Part shown: piece after piece, positions 27,418 through 37,300 of the stretch
Layout of the letters: each line of letters begins with the position of its first letter
Numbering within the stretch: position 1 is the first letter of the stretch
DNA from: Planctomycetota bacterium
GTDB lineage: Bacteria; Planctomycetota; Planctomycetia; Pirellulales; UBA7805
Direction: 5' to 3'
DNA length: 64,000 nt
Assembly: GCA_003389215.1 (NCBI GenBank)
Contig: QQVP01000024.1
Coordinates: forward strand, 124,001 to 188,000
The notes under the pieces: generated by a model
Told to the model about the DNA's origin: nothing
Database searches by the model: none
What the model saw: the letters and a program-made list of their open reading frames with translations, nothing else
Translations under genes and position numbers: made by a program

Positions 27418-29763
27418 ATGAATCGACGTAACCGCCGCTTCCCCATTCGCCATCTTGCTGCGTTGGTGCTCGCCGTTTACTCCCTGTCGCTCGCTACCAC
27501 CGGCGAGGCCGTGGAGATCGTTGAGCGGGAGTTCGAAGGCATGCCGCTGATGGTGACGTCGGACGCCTTCGGGACCCATACGACCAGCCCGGGTGTGCCC
27601 GCGTTTGGTGTCGATCACGATGGCGTCGCGGAATTGCTGATTAGCTTTGGCGGCGGCGTCGGTCGCTGCTCCGGCTCGCTGTTGGCCGACGGCGGACGCG
27701 ACTATGTCCTGACGGCCGCCCACTGCGTTGGCGGAGCGACCAGCGCCACGGTCACCTTTGAAACCACCGGCGGAACCAAGGTCTCGACCGTCTCTTCGTC
27801 GTCTCAGTTCCTCGCGCATCCGAACTGGACCGGCAGCACTTTTGCCGGTTACGACGTGGCACTCTTGGAGCTCGACGCAACGGCGGACCCGCTGGTGCCC
27901 GGTTACGAACTCAACCGTAGCGTGAATGAGATCGGGCAGCAGATTGTCATGGTGGGTTATGGAAACACGGGCTACGGCGGCACGGGCCAGGCCGTAGGGA
28001 CCGGCGGCACCAAGCGTGCCGGGCTGAACCTGGTCGACGCCGAGGGACTCGGCTCGTTCGGCGTCGGGGGCATCACGAACAGCGACACCCAACTGACGTT
28101 CGACTTCGATAGCGGCTCACCCGCGAACGACGCCTTTGCTTTAAACCTCGGCTTTCCCCAAGAGTTGGGCTTCGGCAACGATGAAATTGGTCTCGGCCAG
28201 GGAGACTCGGGCGGTCCCAGCTTCATCGACGATGGCGGAACCTGGAAGATTGCTGGCGTCCACTCGCACGGCTTTACCCTGGGCGGACACCAAGGCGACG
28301 TCGATGGCGGCCTCAATCTCAGCTGGGGTGAATTTCAAGGGGATGGTCGAATCAACCATCCGCAGGTACTTTCCTGGCTCGACTCGGTCCTCTTGCCACC
28401 CGACTTTGCTTCGAACGCTTCGTTTGACAGCGTCAGTGACGTCGACGTGTTGAATCTCGATTTCGGTTCGGTGGCGACCGGTTCGGCCGCCAGCCCGTTG
28501 GCCGTCGACATCTCGAACCTGGTGGGGGGCGTGGGGATCACCGCCGATCTCGACCTGACCTCCGTGGCGGGTAGCGGCGACACGACGGTGCTGACGACCG
28601 ACATCGCCCCCTTCACCGGACTGGATGCTGGCAGCACGAACAACTTCAGCGCCTTTATCGACACCAGCGGATTGGGTGCCTACTCGGCGTCCTACGATCT
28701 GAGCTTTACGGATGAACTGGGAACAAACCAAACCCTGACGTTGAACTTGAGCGGCACGCTTGCCAACGTCGACGATCCTGCCAAGCCAGACCTGTTCTAC
28801 AACCCGGCCACCGGCGAAGTCCATCTCGATCCCCGAGACTCGGGTGGTTTGATCGCTTATGTGCTCAAGAGTAACGACGAGTTTACCGGGGCCAATCACA
28901 CGCCGATCTTCACCGGCGGTGTCGCAACCTCTCTCGACGGCGAGGTCTCTGAGGCGACGCTGACCCCGCTGACGACCCCGGGCAGCATCGGACTCGTCTT
29001 CCCCACGGGCCTGGACGTTGTCGGGGTTGCCGCGATGATTACCACCAATGACGCCAGTGCGGCCCTAGGTGCCCCCTTGACGAGCTTCGACTTCGACTAC
29101 ACCTGTGGTGCGGGCGATGTGAACTGCGACGGTTTCGTCGACGTCTCGAACGACATTCTGCCCGCCTTCTCGCAGTTCACCGGTCCCGGCAGTTTCAGCT
29201 TGCTGCGTGAGAACGGCGATGTGAACGGGGCCAACGGTCTGGGCGACGACGACGTCGACGTCACCGACCTGTTGGACATTCTCTCGAACTTCACCGGACC
29301 TCCGCCCGACGAGGCGGGCTTCGGCGCACCGGCCGAAGCGGGCGATCCCGCCATTCCCGATCTGATCTACGACCCGACTACCGGCGAAGTCGTGCTCGAT
29401 TTCGATGGCTCGTCGATCATCGGTTACAGCCTGCAGAACGCCACCAACAGCTTCCTGCCCGCGGGTCACACGCCGATCTTGGCCGGCGTTGCCACGGCCC
29501 TGACTTCGCAACTGGAAGAAGCCGCCCTGGCGCCGGGTTCCGGTTCGATCGGGTTCGTCTTCCCGACCGGGCTCGACCTGGCCGGCTTGCAGGCCCTGTT
29601 GAGTGTGAATCAGGTCAGCCGCTTCCTTGGCGCTCCGTTGGTGCCGTTCGACCTGGTCGTGCTCAGCAGCGGCCCCGTGGTGCCCGAGCCGAGCACGTTC
29701 GTGCTTTGGACGGTGGCCCTGGGCACCCTTGGCCTGGTCGCGGCCCGCAGGCGGCGGAGTTAG
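27418..29763 (+). CDS. Secreted trypsin-like serine protease with dockerin-like repeats and PEP-CTERM anchor
   Basis: 781 residues. Signal peptide (RHLAALVLAVYSLSLATTGEA). Chymotrypsin-fold domain: DYVLTAAHCVGG (His), YDVALLEL (Asp) and LGQGDSGGPSF (Ser). A beta-sandwich-like segment with an LNLDFGSVATGS opening follows, then two dockerin/EF-hand-like repeats (AGDVNCDGFVDVSNDILPAF and NGDVNGANGLGDDDVDVTDL), separated and flanked by two copies of a domain ending in SIGLVFPTGLDVVGVAAM or SIGFVFPTGLDLAGLQAL. The end, VVPEPSTFVLW then a membrane helix and RRRRS, is a PEP-CTERM sorting signal. It is exported and processed at the cell surface; substrates unknown. Confidence 0.92.
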   Translation: MNRRNRRFPIRHLAALVLAVYSLSLATTGEAVEIVEREFEGMPLMVTSDAFGTHTTSPGVPAFGVDHDGVAELLISFGGGVGRCSGSLLADGGRDYVLTAAHCVGGATSATVTFETTGGTKVSTVSSSSQFLAHPNWTGSTFAGYDVALLELDATADPLVPGYELNRSVNEIGQQIVMVGYGNTGYGGTGQAVGTGGTKRAGLNLVDAEGLGSFGVGGITNSDTQLTFDFDSGSPANDAFALNLGFPQELGFGNDEIGLGQGDSGGPSFIDDGGTWKIAGVHSHGFTLGGHQGDVDGGLNLSWGEFQGDGRINHPQVLSWLDSVLLPPDFASNASFDSVSDVDVLNLDFGSVATGSAASPLAVDISNLVGGVGITADLDLTSVAGSGDTTVLTTDIAPFTGLDAGSTNNFSAFIDTSGLGAYSASYDLSFTDELGTNQTLTLNLSGTLANVDDPAKPDLFYNPATGEVHLDPRDSGGLIAYVLKSNDEFTGANHTPIFTGGVATSLDGEVSEATLTPLTTPGSIGLVFPTGLDVVGVAAMITTNDASAALGAPLTSFDFDYTCGAGDVNCDGFVDVSNDILPAFSQFTGPGSFSLLRENGDVNGANGLGDDDVDVTDLLDILSNFTGPPPDEAGFGAPAEAGDPAIPDLIYDPTTGEVVLDFDGSSIIGYSLQNATNSFLPAGHTPILAGVATALTSQLEEAALAPGSGSIGFVFPTGLDLAGLQALLSVNQVSRFLGAPLVPFDLVVLSSGPVVPEPSTFVLWTVALGTLGLVAARRRRS

Positions 29764-29824
29764 CCTCGCCAAGCCATTCGCGGGTCACCGTGGCGCGACG
29801 AACGGGATTTATCGACAACACTCT

Positions 29825-29866
29825 AGCCGATGCGAATTGACGGCAGTTCGCATCGGCTTTCTCTTG
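29825..29866 (+). terminator. Intrinsic terminator after the PEP-CTERM protease gene
   Basis: A perfect 12-bp stem, arms 29825-29836 (AGCCGATGCGAA) and 29847-29858, is followed by TTCTCTTG. It lies 60 bases after the protease stop. From here to 30313 I see no gene. Confidence 0.75.
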
Positions 29867-30313
29867 CGCCGTGGCGCGTCGCCCAGCCTCGCCATCTGGC
29901 GCGGGGCCGCATCGACTCTTCATTGGCGTTAACGCCGACATCCGTTCGTTGCGATGGATTCATCAACTGAGGTGAATGGACGCGAGTCGAAAAGCGCTCC
30001 ACTCGTCGATCTGTTCCATACATGCGAATCGATGTAAGCGACCGGGTGTAAACAACCGAGGGGTGCCTTGTTCGCGCGCGAGGATTCGCTATCGTGAGAG
30101 TCGCTGACCCATTCGGCCGTCGCCCCGACATCCCACCTTTTTCGGCGGCGACCGGTGAAGCGTCGGTCCCCACCTAAGCGTCGGCGATCAAGGAATAGAG
30201 TCGCCTTTCCCCCCCCACGCACGGCCAGCGTCACCGCAGCGCTGATCCCACGATCGGTCTGCGCGTGTGCTGGGTTCATCAACGCGTGTCTCTTTCAGGA
30301 AAGGAAACCCGTC

Positions 30314-30742
30314 ATGCAATGCTCCCAGAGGATTCGTAGCTACTCGATGACTTGTTGTCTGTTGGCGATTGTCGCCCTTCTGCCCGCGACTTTGGCCCGA
30401 GCCGTCGAATTGACCGAGGCCGAGGCGACGTTGGTGGCAAAGACCAACGAGATGCGAGCTCGTCACGGACTGCCGCCCTTGATGGTCTCGGCCCAACTGA
30501 TGGAGTCGGCTCGGAAGCATGCCATCTGGATGGCCAGCCAGGGTAGTCTCACGCACACCAGCGAGGCGGTTGCAGAGAACATTGCCTGGGGTCAGGCCGA
30601 CGCGACCGACGCCGTCGAGTCCTGGATGAACTCCTCGGGACACCGCGCCAATATCCTCAACAGCCAGTACACGGAGATTGGCGTGGCCGGCTATTTCGTT
30701 CGCGGCCGCCGGATCTACTGGTGCCAGCAGTTTCGCAACTAG
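30314..30742 (+). CDS. Secreted CAP-domain (SCP/PR-1/YkwD-like) protein
   Basis: 142 residues. The ATG at 30314 has AGGAAAGGAA upstream. Signal peptide: SMTCCLLAIVALLPATLARA. The CAP fold follows at once: LVAKTNEMRARHGLPPLMVS, ARKHAIWMASQGSLTHT (conserved His), EAVAENIAWGQ (Glu), WMNSSGHRANILN (His) and YTEIGVAGYFVRGRRIYWCQQF. Exported single-domain CAP proteins are widespread; roles are mostly unknown (lipid binding, wall or protease-like activity proposed). It is about as short as the domain can be. Confidence 0.9.
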   Translation: MQCSQRIRSYSMTCCLLAIVALLPATLARAVELTEAEATLVAKTNEMRARHGLPPLMVSAQLMESARKHAIWMASQGSLTHTSEAVAENIAWGQADATDAVESWMNSSGHRANILNSQYTEIGVAGYFVRGRRIYWCQQFRN

Positions 30743-30830
30743 GCGACTCGACGAGCAACGCGGACCGAGCTTCGCGCTCCGCGAGCCGTGGCCCGTTTCT
30801 GCCCACACGCGGACGACGTACGATGGGCCT

Positions 30831-32000
30831 ATGTTTCCGTCGCTCACGATCGTCGGTGCGAGCACGCGGGCGGCGGCCTTCTCGGCGCTCGCCGCCGGCT
30901 GGCAACCGCATTGCGCCGACCTGTTCGCCGATGTCGATTTGCAGGCCCGCGCGCCGGTTACCCGTGTGGCGAACTATCCGCGCGGGCTACCGCTGGTCGT
31001 GGAACAAATGCCGGAGGGTCCCTGGATGTACACGGGGGCCTTGGAGAATCATCCCGAAGTCGTCGAGCGCATCGCGGGCGGTCGGCGACTGCTGGGCAAC
31101 CCCGCGGCGGTGCTTCGCGAAGTTCGCGATCCGCTGCTGGTTGCCCAACGACTCCGCGGTCGCGGACTTGGCGTTCCAGCGGTGACCGCCGCGGAGGCCG
31201 GACTCCCGCGCGACGGCTCATGGCTGCGCAAGCGGCGGCGTGGCAGTGGCGGCGGGCATGTCGTGCCGTGGGATCATCACGTTGCCGCGCAGGGGGGCGA
31301 TCAGGCGGAGGTGTACTATCAGCAGCGGGTCGAAGGCGCTCCCCATGCGGCCGTCTTTCTCGCTTCGTCGAGCCAGTGCGAACTTTGGGGAGTCACCCGG
31401 CAATTGATCGGCGCGCCTTGGACCTCGGGTGCCGCCTACCGCTACTGTGGCAGCGTCGGTCCAGTCTCAACGTCAGCGCACCTCACGACGAGTCTCCGCA
31501 GCATCGGCCAGGCGATCGTCGACCACTTCGGTCTGCGTGGCATCTTCGGCGTCGACGTCGTACTCGCCGGGGACCATGCCTGGCTGATCGAGATCAATCC
31601 ACGCTATCCCGCTTCGGCCGAAATCCTCGAGCGTGCGACGGGCACCAGTGCGGTGGGGCTCCACGTGGCCGCCTGCGGTCAGCAAAAGCTGGAGCTGACT
31701 CCCTATCCGGGCAACCGGGTTTGCGGCAAGGCAATCGTCTTTGCCGCCCAGGCAACCACCGCTTCGCCGACCCTTTGCGCGTGGGTTGACGACGAGAACC
31801 GAAGGCACCCGGGCTATCGATTCGCCGACCTGCCGGGCGACGGCACGCCGTTTCCAGCGCAGGCTCCCGTCCTCACGGTGTTCGCCGACGCCGCGAACGA
31901 GTCGCTGGTCGTCGAGCAACTTCGCCATCGTGTCGAAGCCGTGCAGAACCGACTCACGCCCTGCTTACTCGAAGACTCGGCACCTGGAACTCATCGGTAG
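30831..32000 (+). CDS. ATP-grasp family protein
   Basis: 389 residues from ATG 30831. An N-terminal pre-ATP-grasp region (SLTIVGASTRAAAFSALAAGW, DLFADVDLQ) is followed by the ATP-grasp core: LRKRRRGSGGGHV (lid/phosphate loop), YYQQRVEGAPHAAVFLA and the metal-binding end GVDVVLAGDHAWLIEINPRYPASAEILER. It should ligate a carboxylate to an amine or thiol. Related ATP-grasp genes (COG2232) occur in the H4MPT gene clusters of methylotrophs, and fae-mtdB lie 4 kb away, so a role in tetrahydromethanopterin synthesis is plausible, not shown. Its end overlaps the opposite-strand acyltransferase by 47 bases. Confidence 0.85.
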   Translation: MFPSLTIVGASTRAAAFSALAAGWQPHCADLFADVDLQARAPVTRVANYPRGLPLVVEQMPEGPWMYTGALENHPEVVERIAGGRRLLGNPAAVLREVRDPLLVAQRLRGRGLGVPAVTAAEAGLPRDGSWLRKRRRGSGGGHVVPWDHHVAAQGGDQAEVYYQQRVEGAPHAAVFLASSSQCELWGVTRQLIGAPWTSGAAYRYCGSVGPVSTSAHLTTSLRSIGQAIVDHFGLRGIFGVDVVLAGDHAWLIEINPRYPASAEILERATGTSAVGLHVAACGQQKLELTPYPGNRVCGKAIVFAAQATTASPTLCAWVDDENRRHPGYRFADLPGDGTPFPAQAPVLTVFADAANESLVVEQLRHRVEAVQNRLTPCLLEDSAPGTHR

Positions 32001-32772
32001 GAGGCTCGTCGTCCTCCATGCCCGGCTTCCAGCGTCGACCGGCCAATTCCGGCTGGAAGTCGGGATGGCCGGCAAGCGCCGCAATCTCACGAAGGATCAA
32101 CAACGTCACTTCCTGAAGTACCCCCGGCTGCTTGACCCGGTCGAAGTAGGAAGACAGATCGAGCGGGTGCCCAATCTTTACCCGCACGTGAGCCGTCATC
32201 AGAAAGCACCCCCAGAAAGTTCCGTCGAAGGGGGCGCCGTCGATATAACAGGGGACGACCGGCACGCGGGCCCGTAGCGCCACCAGCGCCGCGCCCGGCC
32301 GCCCGCCGGTGAGGAGCTTGCCTGTGAGGTTTACCTTCCCTTCGGGCAGCATGCCGACCAGGCGACCTTCCGACGCATAGCGAATCGCCAACTTGGTGGC
32401 CGCCGTGTCGATACCCGCACGATTCGTCGGAATGCTCTGCGTCGCGCGGAAGAACGGCCGGAAGAGGGGAAAGTCGGTAAACTCGCGGGCCACCATCCAG
32501 TGCACGACGCGGCCCGTGGAGAGTTGGATAAAGAAGGGGTCGATCGAGCTGCCATGATTACAAACAATCACGGCCCCGTCGTCTGGCGGAATGGGAAACT
32601 TGCCCTCAACTTCCGTTCGCCACATGATTCTGGTAAAGAAGACGCTCGCCAAGAACAGGAGGGACTCGACCGGCTTGTACGGACTGCGACGTTGCGCCGC
32701 CACGGCCCAAGCCACCAAGGCCGCGGCCAACAGCAGCAGAGCCGACAACGAGAGAAGCTGCTCGAAAGACAT
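31954..32772 (-). CDS. 1-acyl-glycerol-3-phosphate acyltransferase family (PlsC-like)
   Basis: 272 residues from the ATG at 32772. One membrane helix (SLSALLLLAAALVAWAV) then the acyltransferase domain: IVCNHGSSIDPFF (the H-x4-D motif is HGSSID), FFRATQSIPTNR, EGRLVGMLPEGKVNLTG (phosphate-binding Glu-Gly) and VPVVPCYIDG. It transfers acyl chains to lysophosphatidate or similar lipids at the membrane. In-frame ATG 32814 and GTG 32826 are alternative starts; none has a good ribosome site. The last 47 bases overlap the ATP-grasp gene tail to tail. Confidence 0.85.
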   Translation of the reverse strand: MSFEQLLSLSALLLLAAALVAWAVAAQRRSPYKPVESLLFLASVFFTRIMWRTEVEGKFPIPPDDGAVIVCNHGSSIDPFFIQLSTGRVVHWMVAREFTDFPLFRPFFRATQSIPTNRAGIDTAATKLAIRYASEGRLVGMLPEGKVNLTGKLLTGGRPGAALVALRARVPVVPCYIDGAPFDGTFWGCFLMTAHVRVKIGHPLDLSSYFDRVKQPGVLQEVTLLILREIAALAGHPDFQPELAGRRWKPGMEDDEPPTDEFQVPSLRVSRA

Positions 32773-32990
32773 CGCATGTAGCGGCGAGTCGATATCTCGC
32801 CCGACGTTACCCATGGTGATTAGCACAACGATGGACTCGGTGCGGCCGAATCGGCATCCGATCTCGCGTCCCTGCTTTGGTCAACCGAACTCGAAGGTCT
32901 CGCGTGCGCCGGCTGGGCAAAGCCGGTCGGCCGACGCGGACGCAGTCAACGCGGTCCCAGTCGAGTGGCTCACTTAGGAGATCCCGCACC

Positions 32991-33473
32991 ATGCTACTCG
33001 GCGTCGTCAGCGACTCCCACGGTCACGTCCAGATGACCAGCGAGGCGATCGACATGCTGACGGCCCTGGAGGTGGAGCACGTCATCCACTGCGGGGACAT
33101 CGGCTCGGAGGCCATTATCCCTTTATTTGAGCCGTGGCCAACCCAGTTCGTGTTGGGCAACGTCGACTACCACGAAGAGCCGCTGGCCCGCGCGATTGAG
33201 CAGACCGGTCAGACCTTCTGCGGCCGCTTCGGCACGCTGGAACTGGCTGGTCGTCGCATCGCCTTCCTGCACGGGGACGATACCCGGCGACTCGGCGAGA
33301 CGATCGAATCGGGCGAGTGGGATCTGGTGTGTTCCGGACACACCCATGTGGCCGCGGTCGAGCAATACGGCCGGACGCTCGCGCTGAATCCGGGCGCGAT
33401 TTATCGGGCGAATCCGCATTCGATCGCCGTGGTCGAATTGCCCGAGGTCCGAGCGACGATCGTGCCGCTCTGA
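32991..33473 (+). CDS. YfcE/MJ0936-type metallophosphoesterase
   Basis: 160 residues; TAGGAG precedes the ATG at 32991. Metal-site motifs in order: VVSDSHGH, HCGDIGSE, LGNVDYH, FLHGDD and SGHTHVAAVE, i.e. the small calcineurin-like phosphodiesterase plan (D-x-H, GD, GN(V)D, H, GHTH). Enzymes of this size hydrolyse phosphodiesters in the cytoplasm; the natural substrate is not known. Confidence 0.93.
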   Translation: MLLGVVSDSHGHVQMTSEAIDMLTALEVEHVIHCGDIGSEAIIPLFEPWPTQFVLGNVDYHEEPLARAIEQTGQTFCGRFGTLELAGRRIAFLHGDDTRRLGETIESGEWDLVCSGHTHVAAVEQYGRTLALNPGAIYRANPHSIAVVELPEVRATIVPL

Positions 33474-33513
33474 TTGGCACCGACGCAGCTGCAAGTCCGA
33501 CGGCGAAATCGCT

Positions 33514-34038
33514 CTAGCCCGCCATGCGGCGGCTGATGCGATTGATCGGAATGATCATCTCCGACGGTTCCGGCTGGTAGCGGTATTCCATCACGTAGGC
33601 GTCTTCCGGCGTATCGTCGTAGTACTCGCGGAGGACGGAGGTGGCGCGGAATCCGTTATTGCGGAAGAAGAGCTGGGCGTCGAGGTTCGTTTCGCGAACT
33701 TCGAGCAACACGCGGGTGCGACGCTGGAAGGAGAGCTTGCTCACCAGCTTGGCGATCATCTGCGACCCCACCCCCATCCGCTGCACGTCGGGATGCACCG
33801 CAAAATTGAGGATGTGCAGACGCGTCTTGTGCAACTCATAGATCATGAAGCCGACGACGCGGTCTTCATGTTCGGCGACCATACCGATGCAGTTGCGTTG
33901 ACGCAAACAGCGGATGAAGTCTTCTTCGAACCAGGGAAACTCGAAGCACCGGTTCTCGATCTGTAAGACCTCCGACATATCGCGCCGAATCATCCAGCGG
34001 ATATGAACGGAAGTATGCTGCTTCTGCTGAGACGACAT
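33514..34038 (-). CDS. rimI: GNAT acetyltransferase, RimI-like
   Basis: 174 residues from ATG 34038, which has AAGGAGG upstream. GNAT features: IRWMIRRDMSEVLQIENRCFEFPW (RimI-like N-terminus), VVGFMIYELHKTRLHILNFAVHPDVQRMGVGSQMIAKLV (acetyl-CoA loop QRMGVGS) and ETNLDAQLFFRNNGFRATSVLREYY. RimI acetylates the N-terminal Ala of ribosomal protein S18; by similarity this is the likely role, though other N-terminal acetyltransferases look alike. It follows the giant-protein operon after a 350-base gap. Confidence 0.85.
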   Translation of the reverse strand: MSSQQKQHTSVHIRWMIRRDMSEVLQIENRCFEFPWFEEDFIRCLRQRNCIGMVAEHEDRVVGFMIYELHKTRLHILNFAVHPDVQRMGVGSQMIAKLVSKLSFQRRTRVLLEVRETNLDAQLFFRNNGFRATSVLREYYDDTPEDAYVMEYRYQPEPSEMIIPINRISRRMAG

Positions 34039-34387
34039 TGCGGGGCCTCCTTGCCTTGCCGGCGTCGTTTCAACGCGACCACATCTTGTGGACACGTCGC
34101 GAACTAACGCGGAACGGTATCAAAACCGCAAACGAATGCCAAGGCGAAATCAGCGTGCCTGGACCGGACACGTCGGGCAACTTCGATTCGTCGGCAGAAC
34201 GTTTGTGCACCGACAGCACGCGCTCACTGCAATCGCCGAAAACGCTTCTTCGATATCGGGCTGCCGCAGCGGCATGCTCGACGTTTTCCCGCACGTGGCG
34301 CCATCGATCACTCGCACACCTGGACAAGCCGCCCCGCGGCTGTCCGGCAGACCTCGCGGGTCCTGCGGAATCGCTCCCCAATCCCCC
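34039..34387. other. Spacer between the giant-protein operon and rimI
   Basis: 350 bases with no convincing gene. Since both neighbours are on the minus strand it probably carries the rimI promoter and the operon end; I could not identify a clear terminator. Confidence 0.4.
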
Positions 34388-37300
34388 TCAGCGTCGGGCC
34401 AGGTGCTGGCGCGCCAGCGGATAGCGGACCGCCAGATAGACGCTGACCCCGGCCGCGGCGATCCCGATGGCAGCGGGCGTCCATGCCAGTGCGAGCACGA
34501 TGCCCCCCACCAAACAGACGGCGTGCGGCCAACGCCAGATCAGGTCGGCCAGGTAGCCACCTCCCATCACCAGGGCGCCGGCAAGCGCGAGCAGGCCGAC
34601 CGCGGCCAGGCTCTGGATCTGCACGTACCAGGGTCGGCGGGTTGTCCACCGTTGGCGGAGTTTGATCGCGCCCGGTGCGCCGCGCATGCCGAGGACGAGT
34701 TGGTTCGACGCCACTTCGAGTGCCTCGCCGGGAATCTCGGCTCGATCGGCAACCTCCGGCAACTCCGCGTCGCCATCGAGAGACTCCGGCATCGCGAATC
34801 GACGCGCCGCCACGAGCTGCTGCTGTCGAACATCCTGAAGGCGATCGTTGATGCTCCTGCGCGACTCGCCAGGGGGTAACCCGGCCAGGTTCAGCTCGAT
34901 CCGTTCCCGCAAAACGTCCATCCGACGAGCCCAACGACGATACCAGATCGCCAGAACCTCGCTCGGCTCCTCCGATGTGACATCGGCGATCAGGTCGGAA
35001 ATAGTACTGAGGTGCTCCAGGTCGCGCTGCAGCGATGACGAACGCATGATCTCATCGCCGCCGCCTAACTCGAGCACATGTTCGCCATCGGCCGCATGGG
35101 ATATTGTCCAGGTCGATCGTTCGTTCTCGATGCGACGACCGCCGCCCTCGAGCGGGTTCGCACGAGTTCCAAGATCGTAGAGTTCCGGCGCGATCAGGCG
35201 AAGCTCGCCATCGGCCAACTGGGCACGGCCTTCATAAACGATTTCGATTCGGTGGGGCAGTTGCTCGGAACCGAGATTCACGATCAACGGGTCACTCGCG
35301 CTCGGTCGAACTGCGGGCAAGCCTGCCACCTGCACGCCGCGGACTTCGCAGTCGCGCGGCATCTCCAGGCGACACGTCTGTCGTCCCGCGGGTTCCAAAT
35401 CAAAGGCAGCGACCGCGAAATATTCCCGCGCGCCGAGCATCACCGTCTGGACATGTGCCAGTCGCACCTGCGGATCTCCGCGGCGCGGTGCGACAGCAGT
35501 TACCGCCGCGCTGAACGCCTCGCCGACCACGCGGACTCGCAGCTGTGTCGGTGAGCGCACCAGTGGCTGCAGATGCCGCACCTCCCAGCTAATCGCCTGG
35601 CCTTCGACCTGTCGCGGCATGATAATCGTGCGGTCCATTTCCACGTCCTCCGCCACGCGGACGTCGGGAACGCGGACCCGGTCGCCCGCCGAGAACTCGA
35701 GCGGGGCCCGAATCTCGAGCTGGAATTCACCCGCGACCGCAACTTCCGGGTAGACGATCAATCGCCGGGTTTGCGAGTTCGGCAATTCCACCAACCGATA
35801 CGGCAAGTTCGGTTCAATCACGATCGGATCGGCCAGCGACGGTGGCAATTCGAATCGCAGCGAGCCAACCGTGCCCGCGTCGACCTGAAAGCGGCACTCG
35901 ACGGCGACATCCCAATCGCCCTGCTGCTGGTTCAGTCGGGTGATCTGTTCGCCGCGAATGACGGGATGATTGCCGCGGACCCGCAACTTGGCTCGCGAGT
36001 CCTCCTTGAAGTCGTAGACCCCGATCGGCCGGCCGAAGGCCAACTCTTCGAGTTCGACGAGCGACAAGAGACGATCGGCCAGCCCCTCGATCGCCTCCAA
36101 CTGCGACTCCGGCTCGACGTCGACGATCACGTCGTCGCGACGGAACAGGGCCAACCTGCCACTACTGAGCTGCGCATTCTCGAGTCGCACCAGCGGCAGC
36201 TCTCGGAGCTCGCCTTGAACTCCGATCGTCCCCGCGACGTAGAGCCGCTGCTTCCCCGACAGCGGCCGCGCGAGAAAGATCGTCAAGACTCCATCCACGG
36301 TCTGCGACCAGCGCAGCATCTGGTCGACGTCGCCGCGGGTGAGGGAGACGCTCGACGCTTCGAAACCCTCCGGCACCAACAAGCGATGCTGCAGCACTTG
36401 TCCCGATTCGGTTTCCAGGTCCGCAATCAACTCCACCCGCGTCCGCCGGGCCTCGAATCCGAGCGCGAGTTCGCACTCGTACGTGGTTCGCGTCTCCGGC
36501 GGGCGAACCGCGATCTGGAAATCGGCCGTGGCCTCGGTGACACGAAAGGCAAAGTCGGGAAACGGCTCATCCGCGGGCCAGGCAAGTGGCCAGTCGTCCC
36601 GATCCAACAGCGCAAGCCGATCTCTGCGGACCGCCCGTGATTTGAGATTCGGGTCGACCGAGACCAGCGCGTATGTCCGCCGCGATGTGGCCACTTCCGT
36701 GGCGATTTCGGGAAGACCCCATTCCCCAAAGGGCGTCGCCTCGTCGTACTTCATGGCAAGCTGAAGTCGATTCAAACCCGCCGAGTTCTCCGCAGTCCGC
36801 ACACGATATCTCGGTACGCTGCCGGGTTCTGTCGATTCTCGCTGGATCTCAAAGTCGCGACCCGTTTCTGTGAGCAAGCGGAGTCGCGGATCGATGCGTA
36901 CCACAAATTGCCTCGGCAAACGGCGACGCCCGGTTGTCTGCCAGACGGCGTCCACAAAGACCCCCTCCGGCTGGAACCGCAGATGGGTCGTGCGATCGAA
37001 TTCCGGCCAACGCGTTTCACTGCGGGCATCGGGCCAGCTGAGCGTCAGGCGCTTCGCAGGACCAAACGAGAGCCGAAGCTCGCCCGAGTTCGCACCACGC
37101 TCGGCGACAATCGGGCGACCGTTGAATTTCAACTGGTCGAGTTGTGTCCCCACCGACAAGTCGAAACGACCCTCCATGGCGGCCGGCACGCGTAAGTCAA
37201 CCTTCACCAGCGCATTGAGCGCGCGTGTCGCAGGCGTCAGTGGCAGCACCAGCCGGTACGTCCCGCGCCGCTGGATGACGACCGCCAAACCGTCACCGTC

